This document shows positions 1-8,675 of a stretch of 42,847 bases of DNA, piece by piece. Both the position numbers and the translations under genes were made by a program. Location of the stretch: the NCBI GenBank assembly GCA_022767125.1, contig JALEPZ010000064.1:1-42847 (forward strand), written 5' to 3'. Source of the DNA: Phocaeicola plebeius. Its GTDB lineage: Bacteria > Bacteroidota > Bacteroidia > Bacteroidales > Bacteroidaceae. A model generated the notes under the pieces. That model did not search any database and was not told the DNA's origin. It saw only the letters and a program-made list of their open reading frames with translations. Each line of letters opens with the position of its first letter. Positions within the stretch are counted from its first letter, which is position 1.

Positions 1-30
1 GGGTCGTTGGTTCGAATCCGACAAGAGGCT
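1..30 (+). tRNA. tRNA 3' end, probably tRNA-Thr (cut by window edge)
   Basis: Only the 3' part is present. The T stem pairs GTTGG (6-10) with CCGAC (18-22) around the loop TTCGAAT, and is followed by the acceptor strand AAGAGGC (23-29) and discriminator T (30). The anticodon lies outside the window, so identity is inferred. The discriminator T is the same as in the complete tRNA-Thr at 275-346. The order Thr-Tyr-Gly-Thr-tuf is also the known E. coli thrU-tyrU-glyT-thrT-tufB order. No CCA is encoded. Confidence 0.75.
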
Positions 31-90
31 CGAATGAAAAAAACAGGCCTTAGAGGTTTGTCGGTCTTTGATGAAATTGAAGAAAAAGTT

Positions 91-173
91 GGGCAAATAC
101 CAGAGTGGCCAAATGGGGCAGACTGTAAATCTGCTGGCTTACGCCTTCGGTGGTTCGAATCCATCTTTGCCCA
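91..173 (+). tRNA. tRNA-Tyr (anticodon GTA)
   Basis: The acceptor stem GGGCAAA (91-97) pairs with TTTGCCC (166-172), and the discriminator is A173. The anticodon GTA is at 125-127 within the loop CTGTAAA, on the stem GCAGA/TCTGC. The length of 83 nt with a long variable arm is normal for bacterial tyrosine tRNA. It is the second member of the tRNA cluster read into tuf; the next tRNA begins 5 nt further on, so they are surely one transcript cut apart by processing. Confidence 0.97.
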
Positions 174-178
174 CTTAT

Positions 179-251
179 GCGGAAGTAGCTCAGTCGATAG
201 AGCATTAGCCTTCCAAGCTGAGGGTCGCGGGTTTGAGTCCCGTCTTCCGCT
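179..251 (+). tRNA. tRNA-Gly (anticodon TCC)
   Basis: The acceptor stem GCGGAAG (179-185) pairs with CTTCCGC (244-250), with discriminator T251. The anticodon TCC (212-214) sits in the loop CTTCCAA on the stem TTAGC/GCTGA. It decodes GGA and GGG. No CCA is encoded. It is followed by a pure pyrimidine spacer up to the next tRNA. Confidence 0.97.
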
Positions 252-274
252 CTTCTTTTTTTTCTTCTTCTTTT

Positions 275-346
<72 letters not shown>

Positions 347-394
347 CTTTGATTATAAGCTGATTATTAATTAAGTAATAAATAAAGAAAAGCT

Positions 395-1579
395 ATGGCT
401 AAAGAGAAATTTGAACGTTCGAAACCGCACGTTAACATTGGTACGATTGGTCACGTTGACCACGGAAAAACCACTTTGACTGCTGCCATCACTACTGTAT
501 TGGCAAAGAAGGGTCTCTCTGAATTGCGTTCTTTCGATTCTATCGATAACGCTCCTGAAGAAAAGGAAAGAGGTATCACAATCAACACTTCTCACGTAGA
601 ATATCAGACTGCTAATCGTCACTATGCTCACGTGGACTGCCCGGGACACGCCGACTACGTTAAGAACATGGTAACAGGTGCTGCTCAGATGGATGGTGCC
701 ATCATCGTAGTTGCTGCTACTGATGGTCCGATGCCCCAGACTCGCGAACACATTCTGCTGGCTCGTCAGGTAAACGTACCGCGTCTGGTTGTATTCCTGA
801 ACAAGTGCGATATGGTTGACGACGAAGAAATGTTGGAACTGGTAGAAATGGAAATGCGCGAACTGCTCTCATTCTATGACTACGATGGTGACAATACTCC
901 TATTATCCGTGGTTCTGCTCTGGGTGCGTTGAACGGTGTTCCTCAGTGGGAAGAAAAGGTAATGGAACTGATGGATGCTGTTGATACTTGGATTCCTCTG
1001 CCTCCGCGTGATGTAGATAAACCTTTCTTGATGCCTGTTGAAGATGTCTTCTCTATCACTGGCCGTGGTACTGTTGCTACTGGCCGTATCGAAGCTGGTG
1101 TCATCAAGGTGGGTGACGAAGTTGAAATCCTCGGTTTGGGTGAAGACAAGAAGTCAGTTGTAACTGGCGTTGAAATGTTCCGCAAGTTGCTGGATCAGGG
1201 TGAAGCTGGTGACAACGTAGGTTTGTTGCTGCGTGGTATCGACAAAAACGAAATCAAGCGCGGTATGATTCTCTGCCATCCGGGTCAGGTTAAGGCTCAC
1301 AGTAAGTTTAAGGCTGAAGTTTATATCCTGAAGAAAGAAGAAGGTGGCCGTCACACTCCGTTCCACAACCACTATCGTCCTCAGTTCTATCTGCGTACTA
1401 TGGACTGTACAGGTGAAATCTCTTTGCCGGAAGGTACAGATATGGTAATGCCGGGTGATAACGTGACTATCACTGTAGAACTCATCTACCCGGTTGCATT
1501 GAACGTTGGTCTGCGTTTCGCTATCCGCGAAGGTGGCCGTACAGTAGGTGCAGGTCAGATTACTGAAATCCTTGACTAA
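395..1579 (+). CDS. tuf: Elongation factor Tu
   Basis: This GTPase brings aminoacyl-tRNA to the A site of the ribosome. The 394-residue product is full length for the family. All GTP-binding elements are visible: GHVDHGKT at residues 19-26, the switch I end RGITI at 59-63, DCPGH at 81-85 and NKCD at 136-139. Two beta-barrel domains follow. The start ATG is followed by [13 protein letters not shown], the usual N-terminus of Bacteroidota EF-Tu. It lies downstream of four tRNA genes, as tufB does in E. coli, and a strong hairpin with a T-run closes it at 1603-1634. No Shine-Dalgarno is seen; the AT-rich leader is normal in this phylum. Identification is certain. Confidence 0.99.
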   Translation: MAKEKFERSKPHVNIGTIGHVDHGKTTLTAAITTVLAKKGLSELRSFDSIDNAPEEKERGITINTSHVEYQTANRHYAHVDCPGHADYVKNMVTGAAQMDGAIIVVAATDGPMPQTREHILLARQVNVPRLVVFLNKCDMVDDEEMLELVEMEMRELLSFYDYDGDNTPIIRGSALGALNGVPQWEEKVMELMDAVDTWIPLPPRDVDKPFLMPVEDVFSITGRGTVATGRIEAGVIKVGDEVEILGLGEDKKSVVTGVEMFRKLLDQGEAGDNVGLLLRGIDKNEIKRGMILCHPGQVKAHSKFKAEVYILKKEEGGRHTPFHNHYRPQFYLRTMDCTGEISLPEGTDMVMPGDNVTITVELIYPVALNVGLRFAIREGGRTVGAGQITEILD

Positions 1580-1602
1580 TCTTTACATAGAGATATAGTT
1601 GA

Positions 1603-1634
1603 ATAGTTCCCGGACCCGTTCGGGAACTATTTTT
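1603..1634 (+). terminator. Hairpin plus T-run after tuf, abutting tRNA-Trp
   Basis: The ten-base arm ATAGTTCCCG (1603-1612) pairs perfectly with CGGGAACTAT (1621-1630) over an 8-nt loop, and four T follow at 1631-1634. This fits a rho-independent terminator of tuf. It is odd in that the first base of tRNA-Trp is 1635, which leaves no space for a promoter between them. Readthrough (attenuation) or a processing role is therefore likely. Confidence 0.75.
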
Positions 1635-1707
1635 ACGGGAATAGCTCAGTTGGTAGAGCATCGGTCTCCAAAACCGAGTGTCGGGAGTTCGAGCCTCTCT
1701 TCCCGTG
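1635..1707 (+). tRNA. tRNA-Trp (anticodon CCA)
   Basis: The acceptor stem ACGGGAA (1635-1641) pairs with TTCCCGT (1700-1706), with discriminator G1707 as is usual for tryptophan. The anticodon CCA (1668-1670) lies in the loop CTCCAAA on the stem TCGGT/ACCGA. secE begins 17 nt downstream, an arrangement known from many bacteria, so tRNA-Trp probably heads the secE-nusG transcript. Confidence 0.97.
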
Positions 1708-1724
1708 CTTAATTAGAAAGAATT

Positions 1725-1919
1725 ATGTTTAAAAAGATAACAGATTATTGTAAGGAATCTTACGACGAACTAGTCCATAAAGTATCATGGCCTACTCGTT
1801 CAGAACTTTCAAGTAGTGCAGTAGTTGTTTTATATGCTTCCCTGCTTATTGCACTCGTTGTGTTTCTCATGGATTCTGCCTTCCAGTTTATCATGGAAGA
1901 TGTTATCTACCCGCATTAA
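1725..1919 (+). CDS. secE: Preprotein translocase subunit SecE
   Basis: SecE is the small essential clamp of the SecYEG channel in the inner membrane. The 64-residue protein has the family core: an amphipathic stretch with YDELVHKVSWPTRSEL (about residues 13-28), where the VxWPTRxEL motif is diagnostic, and then one membrane segment (about residues 33-55). This single-span form of about 60 residues is the usual type outside the enterobacteria. It lies between tRNA-Trp and nusG, the conserved place for secE, and the nusG start follows 12 nt after the stop. Certain. Confidence 0.97.
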   Translation: MFKKITDYCKESYDELVHKVSWPTRSELSSSAVVVLYASLLIALVVFLMDSAFQFIMEDVIYPH

Positions 1920-1931
1920 TACAGTTTAGAG

Positions 1932-2474
1932 ATGTCTGAGATTGAAAAGAAATGGTACGTTTTACGTGCTGTCAGTGGCAAGGAATCCAAGGTAAAGGAG
2001 TATATCGATGCTGAAATTCGGAATACTGATCTTGGTGAATATGTCTCTCAGGTGTTGATACCTACTGAAAAGACCTATACGGTTCGCAATGGGAAAAAGA
2101 TTGTGAAAGAGAGAAGTTATCTTCCCGGATATGTCTTGGTAGAAGCTGCATTGGTGGGCGAAGTACCCCATCGCCTAAGAGATGTGACCAATGTCATTGG
2201 CTTTTTGGGCGGCATGGATCATCCCGTTCCTCTCCGTCAGTCGGAAGTGAACCGGATTTTGGGTACGGTAGATGAATTGCAGGAAGTGAATGAGGATGTG
2301 AACATCCCTTACACCATGGGTGAGACAGTGAAAGTGAGCGTGGGTCCGTTCAGCGGATTCAGTGGTATCATTGAAGAAGTGATGGCGGACAAGCGTAAGC
2401 TGAAGGTGATGGTCAAAATATTCGGTCGGAAAACCCCGCTCGAATTAGGCTTTACGGATGTGGAAAAGGAATAA
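1932..2474 (+). CDS. nusG: Transcription termination/antitermination factor NusG
   Basis: NusG binds the RNA polymerase clamp, suppresses or supports pausing and links polymerase to Rho or to ribosomal protein S10. The 180 residues hold an N-terminal NGN domain opening with KKWYVLRAVSGKESKV, and a C-terminal KOW domain (about residues 125-178) with GETVKVSVGPFSGFSG. The position between secE and rplK is the universal one. The start ATG directly precedes SEIEKKWYV, which leaves the short N-terminus normal in Bacteroidota. The gap to rplK is 61 nt, without a hairpin strong enough to call. Confidence 0.98.
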   Translation: MSEIEKKWYVLRAVSGKESKVKEYIDAEIRNTDLGEYVSQVLIPTEKTYTVRNGKKIVKERSYLPGYVLVEAALVGEVPHRLRDVTNVIGFLGGMDHPVPLRQSEVNRILGTVDELQEVNEDVNIPYTMGETVKVSVGPFSGFSGIIEEVMADKRKLKVMVKIFGRKTPLELGFTDVEKE

Positions 2475-2535
2475 TTCAGTTTGTTACCTGATGCGTTCCA
2501 TTCGTTAAACAATTATATTTTAAATTTCAAACAAA

Positions 2536-2979
2536 ATGGCTAAAGAAGTTGCTGGACTAATCAAATTACAGATTAAAGGAGGCGCTGCAAATCCATCACC
2601 TCCCGTTGGACCTGCTTTGGGTTCTAAGGGTATCAATATCATGGAATTTTGCAAGCAATTCAACGCCAGAACCCAGGACAAGGCAGGTAAGATTTTGCCT
2701 GTAATCATTACTTACTATACTGACAAGTCTTTCGATTTCGTCATCAAAACTCCTCCTGTAGCAATCCAATTGCTGGAGGCAGCCAAGATTAAGAGCGGAT
2801 CGGCTGAGCCTAATCGTAAGAAAGTAGCTGAACTCACATGGGAACAGATCCGTACGATTGCTCAGGACAAGTTGGTTGACTTGAACTGCTTTACTGTTGA
2901 GTCTGCCATGACTATGGTAGCAGGTACGGCCAGAAGTATGGGTATCGCTGTTAAAGGTGACTTCCCGGGTAATAACTAA
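2536..2979 (+). CDS. rplK: 50S ribosomal protein L11
   Basis: L11 forms the base of the ribosomal stalk with 23S rRNA and takes part in the stringent response. The 147-residue length is normal. The N-terminal domain shows the conserved [21 protein letters not shown] stretch (through about residue 31) with its PPVGPALG core. The C-terminal RNA-binding domain ends with [12 protein letters not shown]. It is followed 16 nt later by the rplA ATG, so the two are in one operon, which in E. coli is controlled by L1 binding to the leader; no clear L1 mimic was recognised here. Confidence 0.98.
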   Translation: MAKEVAGLIKLQIKGGAANPSPPVGPALGSKGINIMEFCKQFNARTQDKAGKILPVIITYYTDKSFDFVIKTPPVAIQLLEAAKIKSGSAEPNRKKVAELTWEQIRTIAQDKLVDLNCFTVESAMTMVAGTARSMGIAVKGDFPGNN

Positions 2980-2995
2980 TTAACTTCAATTGATA

Positions 2996-3694
2996 ATGGG
3001 TAAACTGACAAAAAATCAAAAGTTGGCTGCAGAAAAGATTGAAGCAGGGAAAGCATACTCACTGAAAGAAGCTGCGCAACTGGTAAAGGACATCACTTTT
3101 ACCAAGTTTGACGCTTCATTGGATATTGACGTACGTCTGGGTGTAGACCCTCGTAAGGCTAACCAAATGGTAAGAGGCGTTGTTTCTCTGCCCAATGGTA
3201 CAGGTAAGCAGGTTCGCGTGCTTGTTCTGTGTACGCCCGATGCGGAAGCTGCTGCTAAGGAAGCTGGTGCTGACTATGTTGGTCTTGAAGAATATATTGA
3301 AAAGATCAAGGGTGGATGGACTGATATTGATGTAATCATCACTATGCCGTCTATCATGGGTAAGATTGGTGCCTTGGGTCGTATCCTCGGTCCCCGCGGA
3401 CTGATGCCGAACCCCAAGAGCGGTACTGTGACTATGGATGTAGCTAAAGCTGTTAAGGAAGTAAAGCAAGGTAAGATTGACTTTAAGGTTGATAAGACAG
3501 GTATTGTTCACACGTCAATCGGTAAGGTGTCTTTCACTGCTGACCAAATCCGTGAAAATGCGAAGGAATTCATCGCAACCATCATCAAACTGAAACCTAC
3601 CACAGCTAAGGGTACGTATATTAAGAGCATTTATCTTTCAAGTACAATGAGTAAGGGTATCAAGGTGGATCCCAAATCTGTAGAAGAAATCTAA
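2996..3694 (+). CDS. rplA: 50S ribosomal protein L1
   Basis: L1 forms the mobile stalk that helps release deacylated tRNA from the E site and represses its own operon in many bacteria. The 232-residue product carries the conserved [16 protein letters not shown] loop in the second half. I chose the ATG at 2996 (MGKLTKNQK), because the alternative in-frame TTG at 2990 adds only two residues and is not a typical start here. The stop is 16 nt before rplJ, in the conserved K-A-J-L order. Confidence 0.97.
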   Translation: MGKLTKNQKLAAEKIEAGKAYSLKEAAQLVKDITFTKFDASLDIDVRLGVDPRKANQMVRGVVSLPNGTGKQVRVLVLCTPDAEAAAKEAGADYVGLEEYIEKIKGGWTDIDVIITMPSIMGKIGALGRILGPRGLMPNPKSGTVTMDVAKAVKEVKQGKIDFKVDKTGIVHTSIGKVSFTADQIRENAKEFIATIIKLKPTTAKGTYIKSIYLSSTMSKGIKVDPKSVEEI

Positions 3695-3699
3695 AAAGT

Positions 3700-3705
3700 A
3701 GGAGG
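3700..3705 (+). promoter_or_regulatory. Consensus Shine-Dalgarno AGGAGG before rplJ
   Basis: The perfect AGGAGG ends 5 nt before the rplJ ATG (3711). It stands out because the other gene starts in this block have AT-rich leaders without such a site, as is usual for Bacteroidota. Enhanced or regulated initiation of L10 is a plausible inference. Confidence 0.6.
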
Positions 3706-3710
3706 ATATC

Positions 3711-4226
3711 ATGAGAAAGGAAGATAAAGGCATTATTATTGGTCAGTTGGCAGACACTGTCAAGCAGTATGGACATTTCTACCTGGTTGACACGACTGCC
3801 ATGGATGCAGCTGCTACCAGCGCATTGCGCAGAAAATGTTATAAAGCTGGTGTTAAGCTGCTGGTGGTGAAGAATTCATTGCTTCACAAGGCTTTAATGA
3901 GCTTGGATGTTGATTATTCTCCGTTGTTTGTTGCCCTGAAGGGTACGACTTCAGTGATGTTCTGCGAAACGGCTAACGTTCCTGCAAAACTGCTGAAGGA
4001 ATACAAGGATGGAGTACCTGCCCTGAAGGCTGCTTATGCAGAAGAAGGTTTCTATGTAGGTGCCGATCAACTCGATGCTCTGGCAAACATCAAGAGCAAG
4101 AACGAAGTTATCGCAGATATCATTGCTTTGCTGCAATCGCCTGCGAAGAATGTTATCTCTGCTCTTCAATCGGGTGGCAACACCCTTCACGGTGTGCTTA
4201 AGACACTCGGCGAACGCGCTGAATAA
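3711..4226 (+). CDS. rplJ: 50S ribosomal protein L10
   Basis: L10 anchors the L7/L12 dimers to the large subunit and, in the best studied bacteria, represses rplJL translation. The protein has 171 residues, in the normal range. The N-terminal part contains the conserved KxxLLVVKNSLLHKAL stretch, and the C-terminal helix that binds L12 dimers ends with NVISALQSGGNTLHGVLKTL. It is preceded by a strong Shine-Dalgarno, and the gap to rplA is only 16 nt, too short for the long L10-binding leader known from E. coli. rplL follows after 89 nt. Confidence 0.98.
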   Translation: MRKEDKGIIIGQLADTVKQYGHFYLVDTTAMDAAATSALRRKCYKAGVKLLVVKNSLLHKALMSLDVDYSPLFVALKGTTSVMFCETANVPAKLLKEYKDGVPALKAAYAEEGFYVGADQLDALANIKSKNEVIADIIALLQSPAKNVISALQSGGNTLHGVLKTLGERAE

Positions 4227-4315
4227 TTCAACGGTCAGACGTTTGAGAGTGGCTTGATCCCCCAAAACAACTTTTATACAATCAATTAGTAACAAACAAT
4301 TAAATTCATACAAAA

Positions 4316-4690
4316 ATGGCAGATTTGAAAGCTTTTGCAGAACAATTAGTTAACTTGACAGTAAAGGAAGTTAATGAACTTGCAACTATCCTTAAAGAAG
4401 AATATGGTATTGAACCTGCTGCTGCAGCTGTAGCTGTAGCTGCTGGTCCCGCTGCTGGTGCAGCTGTCGCTGAAGAAAAGACATCTTTCGATGTAGTTTT
4501 GAAGAGCGCTGGTGCTGCTAAGCTGCAGGTGGTTAAGGCCGTTAAGGAAGCATGTGGTCTTGGCTTGAAAGAAGCAAAAGACTTGGTTGACGGAGCTCCC
4601 AGCACAGTGAAGGAAGGTTTGGCTAAGGACGAAGCTGAATCTTTGAAGAAGACTTTGGAAGCAGCTGGAGCTGAAGTTGAACTTAAATAA
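4316..4690 (+). CDS. rplL: 50S ribosomal protein L7/L12
   Basis: This is the multicopy stalk protein that recruits translational GTPases. At 124 residues it has the usual three parts: an N-terminal dimerisation region that opens with [18 protein letters not shown], an alanine/valine-rich flexible hinge (about residues 37-56), and the C-terminal globular domain with the [15 protein letters not shown] motif that contacts EF-G and EF-Tu. A strong hairpin with T-run lies downstream, before rpoB, which could set the excess of L12 over polymerase subunits. Confidence 0.99.
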   Translation: MADLKAFAEQLVNLTVKEVNELATILKEEYGIEPAAAAVAVAAGPAAGAAVAEEKTSFDVVLKSAGAAKLQVVKAVKEACGLGLKEAKDLVDGAPSTVKEGLAKDEAESLKKTLEAAGAEVELK

Positions 4691-4715
4691 GATTGACCTG
4701 TTTATCAGGTAGTTC

Positions 4716-4754
4716 GGTTAGGAATCCTCTACTAAGAGGATTCTTAACCTTTTT
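4716..4754 (+). terminator. Attenuator/terminator between rplL and rpoB
   Basis: A 15-bp stem (4716-4730 with 4735-4749, one G-T pair) closes a 4-nt loop ACTA, and five T follow (4750-4754). This is the strongest intrinsic terminator signature in the operon. In E. coli a partial terminator at the same place lowers rpoBC transcription relative to the ribosomal genes. The same function is inferred here, because no Bacteroides-type promoter is clear between 4755 and 4826. A second weaker dyad, CGTCTAT (4756-4762)/ATAGACG (4780-4786), lies just downstream. Confidence 0.85.
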
Positions 4755-4826
4755 GCGTCTATAGTTAGTTGAGTCATACATAGACGTATATCATTCAACT
4801 CTCGACTTACCCACATAAATATTTAT

Positions 4827-7800
4827 ATGATGTCTTCAGATACTCAAAATCAACGAATTAGCTTTGCTTCCATCAAGAATCCGATGAAGTATCCGGATTT
4901 TCTGGAAGTTCAATTGAAGTCCTTTCAAGACTTCTTGCAGTTAGACACTCCGCCTGAAAAGCGTAAGAACGACGGTTTGTTCAAAGTGTTCGCAGAGAAT
5001 TTCCCCATTGCAGACACGCGTAATAACTTCGTGCTCGAGTTCCTCGACTACTATATTGACCCGCCTCACTACACCATTGACGACTGTTTGGAGCGTGGAT
5101 TGACCTATAGTGTCCCTTTGAAAGCTAAACTTAAGCTTTATTGTACCGACCCCGATCACGAAGATTTCGATACCGTTATTCAGGATGTGTATCTCGGCCC
5201 TATCCCTTACATGACTCCGAAAGGAACGTTCGTCATCAATGGTGCTGAGCGCGTTGTCGTTTCGCAGCTTCACCGTTCTCCTGGTGTATTCTTTGGCCAG
5301 AGCGTTCACGCTAATGGTACCAAGTTGTATTCTGCCCGAATCATTCCTTTCAAAGGTTCATGGATTGAATTTGCAACGGACATCAATAACGTGATGTATG
5401 CGTATATTGATCGTAAGAAGAAATTGCCTGTAACTACACTGCTTAGAGCTGTAGGTTTTGAGAATGACAAGGATATCCTGGAAATCTTTAATCTGGCTGA
5501 AGACATTAAGGTAACAAAAACCAACTTGAAAAAGCTGGTCGGCCGTAAGCTTGCTGCCCGTGTCTTGAAGACTTGGACGGAAGATTTCGTGGATGAGGAT
5601 ACCGGCGAAGTGGTTACCATTGAGCGTAATGAGGTGGTCATTGACCGTGAGACGGTGCTGGAGGAAGAACATATCGAACAGATACTGGAATCAGGTGTAC
5701 AAAACATTCTTGTCCACAACGAGGAAGCCAATGCTTCCGACTATTCCATTATCTTCAATACGTTGCAGAAGGACCCCAGCAACTCTGAAAAGGAAGCTGT
5801 ATTGTATATCTATCGTCAGTTGCGTAATGCAGACCCTGCCGACGATGCCAGTGCACGCGAAGTCATCAATAACCTCTTCTTCTCCGAGAAGCGGTATGAC
5901 CTGGGTGATGTAGGCCGTTACCGTATCAATAAGAAGTTGAACCTTGACACCTCCATGGATGTGAAGGTATTGACTAAGCAAGACATCATTGAAATCATCA
6001 AGTACCTCATTGAGTTGATCAACTCGCATGCCGATGTCGACGATATCGACCATTTGAGTAACCGTCGTGTCCGCACGGTGGGCGAACAGCTGTCCAATCA
6101 GTTTGCCATTGGTCTGGCACGTATGTCCCGTACTATTCGTGAACGCATGAATGTCCGCGACAATGAAGTCTTTACTCCGATTGACCTGATCAATGCCAAG
6201 ACCATTTCTTCGGTTATCAACTCGTTCTTTGGTACCAATGCCCTGTCGCAGTTCATGGACCAGACCAATCCCTTGGCTGAGATTACTCATAAGCGTCGTC
6301 TTTCGGCATTAGGTCCTGGCGGTCTGTCACGTGACCGTGCCGGATTTGAGGTACGTGACGTACACTATACGCATTATGGCCGTCTCTGCCCGATTGAAAC
6401 CCCTGAAGGTCCGAACATTGGTTTGATTTCATCGTTGTGTGTCTACGCCAAGATCAACGATCTGGGTTTCATTGTGACTCCCTATCGTAAGGTAGCCAAT
6501 GCACAAGTGGACCTTTCTCCCGAAGGTATTGAATACCTCTCGGCTGAAGAGGAAGAAGACAAGATCATTGCGCAGGGCAATGCTCCCTTGAATGACGACG
6601 GAACGTTTATCCGGGAGAAGGTAAAAGCCCGTCGAGATGCCGACTATCCGGTGGTCACTCCCGACCAGGTGGAACTGATGGACGTTTCACCCCAGCAGAT
6701 TGCTTCTATCGCTGCGTCGTTGATTCCGTTCCTGGAGCACGATGATGCCAACCGTGCGCTGATGGGTTCGAACATGATGCGCCAGGCAGTACCTTTGCTG
6801 AAGACGGAAGCTCCTATTGTGGGTACCGGTATCGAGAAGCAGTTGTGTGAAGACTCTCGCACGCAGATTACCGCCGAAGGTGACGGTGTAGTAGAATTCG
6901 TGGATGCAACCACCATCCGGATTCTTTATGATCGTACAGAAGACCAGGAATTTGTCAGCTTCGAGCCTGCGCTCAAGGAATACCGCATTCCGAAGTTCCG
7001 GAAGACAAACCAGAGCATGACGATTGACCTCCGTCCTATCTGCGACAAGGGTCAGCGTGTGAAAAAGGGAGATATCCTAACCGAAGGTTATTCGACTGCC
7101 AACGGTGAATTGGCACTGGGCAAGAACCTGCTTGTAGCGTACATGCCTTGGAAGGGTTATAACTACGAGGATGCAATTGTGCTGAACGAACGTGTTGTTC
7201 GCGAGGACATCCTGACTTCTGTCCATGTTGACGAATATATCCTTGAAGTGCGTGAAACCAAGCGCGGTATGGAGGAACTGACGTCGGATATTCCTAATGT
7301 TAGCGAGGATGCCACCAAGGATCTCGATGAAAACGGTATCGTGCGTATCGGTGCCCGCATCGAGCCGGGAGATATCTTGATCGGTAAAATTACTCCGAAG
7401 GGTGAATCCGATCCTTCGCCTGAGGAAAAACTCCTCCGTGCCATCTTCGGTGACAAGGCCGGCGATGTGAAGGACGCATCGTTGAAGGCATCTCCCTCGT
7501 TGCGCGGTGTAGTTATCGGCAAGAAACTTTACTCGCGTGTCATCAAGACGCGCAGTGAAAAGAACGCAGACAAGGCTATCTTGCCGAAACTGAATGAAGA
7601 ATTTGAAGAAAAGGCCGCAGCCCTGAAAGATATTCTGGTGAACAAGTTGCTGGTGCTCACCAACGACAAGGTGTCTCAGGGCGTGAAAGACTATCTGGGT
7701 ACTGAAGTGATTGCCAAGGGTAGCAAGTTTGTCAAGCACGATCTGGAATCCCTCGACTATACCATTATTCAGTTGAGCAAGTGGACGAACGATGCCCACA

Positions 7801-8642
7801 AGAACGAGATGATTCGTGACCTGGTGATGAACTTCCTGAAGAAGTACAAGGAACTCGATGCTGAACTCAAACGTAAGAAGTTCGCCCTGACCATCGGTGA
7901 CGAACTACCTTCCGGTATCATCCAGATGGCCAAGGTCTATATCGCCAAGAAGCGTAAAATCGGTGTCGGCGACAAGATGGCCGGACGTCACGGTAACAAG
8001 GGTATCGTGTCGAGAGTGGTCCGTCAGGAAGACATGCCGTTCCTGGCAGATGGTACTCCGGTAGATATCGTATTGAACCCGCTGGGTGTGCCTTCACGAA
8101 TGAACATCGGTCAGATTTTCGAAGCCGTTCTGGGCCGTGCCGGTAAGGAACTGGGTGTGAAGTTTGCCACTCCTATTTTCGACGGTGCTACTCTCGACGA
8201 CCTGGACCAGTGGACTGACAAGGCAGGATTGCCCCGCTATTGTAAGACCTATCTGTACGATGGTGGTACGGGCGACCGTTTCGACCAGCCCGCTACGGTG
8301 GGTGTCACCTACATGCTGAAGCTGGGTCACATGGTGGAAGACAAGATGCATGCCCGTTCTATCGGTCCGTACTCGCTGATTACTCAGCAGCCGTTGGGTG
8401 GTAAGGCACAGTTCGGTGGACAGCGTTTCGGAGAAATGGAAGTCTGGGCCATCGAAGCCTTCGGTGCGGCCCACGTCCTGCAGGAAATCCTGACCATCAA
8501 GTCCGATGACGTGGTCGGCCGTTCCAAGGCCTACGAAGCCATCGTCAAGGGCGAACCGATGCCTACGCCAGGTATTCCTGAATCCTTGAATGTGCTCCTC
8601 CATGAACTGAGAGGTCTCTGCTTGAGCATTACGTTGGAATAA
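4827..8642 (+). CDS. rpoB: DNA-directed RNA polymerase subunit beta
   Basis: This is the beta subunit of the core polymerase and target of rifampicin. It has 1271 residues from this start; the second Met at 4830 gives 1270 and matches the usual Bacteroides N-terminus (MSS...), so either is possible. The protrusion, lobe and fork regions are present. The rifampicin pocket reads [20 protein letters not shown] then [20 protein letters not shown], with the residues that commonly mutate to resistance (D, H, S) in wild-type form. The C-terminal clamp part has [18 protein letters not shown]. It is 33 nt upstream of rpoC. Confidence 0.99.
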   Translation: MMSSDTQNQRISFASIKNPMKYPDFLEVQLKSFQDFLQLDTPPEKRKNDGLFKVFAENFPIADTRNNFVLEFLDYYIDPPHYTIDDCLERGLTYSVPLKAKLKLYCTDPDHEDFDTVIQDVYLGPIPYMTPKGTFVINGAERVVVSQLHRSPGVFFGQSVHANGTKLYSARIIPFKGSWIEFATDINNVMYAYIDRKKKLPVTTLLRAVGFENDKDILEIFNLAEDIKVTKTNLKKLVGRKLAARVLKTWTEDFVDEDTGEVVTIERNEVVIDRETVLEEEHIEQILESGVQNILVHNEEANASDYSIIFNTLQKDPSNSEKEAVLYIYRQLRNADPADDASAREVINNLFFSEKRYDLGDVGRYRINKKLNLDTSMDVKVLTKQDIIEIIKYLIELINSHADVDDIDHLSNRRVRTVGEQLSNQFAIGLARMSRTIRERMNVRDNEVFTPIDLINAKTISSVINSFFGTNALSQFMDQTNPLAEITHKRRLSALGPGGLSRDRAGFEVRDVHYTHYGRLCPIETPEGPNIGLISSLCVYAKINDLGFIVTPYRKVANAQVDLSPEGIEYLSAEEEEDKIIAQGNAPLNDDGTFIREKVKARRDADYPVVTPDQVELMDVSPQQIASIAASLIPFLEHDDANRALMGSNMMRQAVPLLKTEAPIVGTGIEKQLCEDSRTQITAEGDGVVEFVDATTIRILYDRTEDQEFVSFEPALKEYRIPKFRKTNQSMTIDLRPICDKGQRVKKGDILTEGYSTANGELALGKNLLVAYMPWKGYNYEDAIVLNERVVREDILTSVHVDEYILEVRETKRGMEELTSDIPNVSEDATKDLDENGIVRIGARIEPGDILIGKITPKGESDPSPEEKLLRAIFGDKAGDVKDASLKASPSLRGVVIGKKLYSRVIKTRSEKNADKAILPKLNEEFEEKAAALKDILVNKLLVLTNDKVSQGVKDYLGTEVIAKGSKFVKHDLESLDYTIIQLSKWTNDAHKNEMIRDLVMNFLKKYKELDAELKRKKFALTIGDELPSGIIQMAKVYIAKKRKIGVGDKMAGRHGNKGIVSRVVRQEDMPFLADGTPVDIVLNPLGVPSRMNIGQIFEAVLGRAGKELGVKFATPIFDGATLDDLDQWTDKAGLPRYCKTYLYDGGTGDRFDQPATVGVTYMLKLGHMVEDKMHARSIGPYSLITQQPLGGKAQFGGQRFGEMEVWAIEAFGAAHVLQEILTIKSDDVVGRSKAYEAIVKGEPMPTPGIPESLNVLLHELRGLCLSITLE

Positions 8643-8675
8643 TACAATTCTTCATCTACCAATAATATATAAAGT

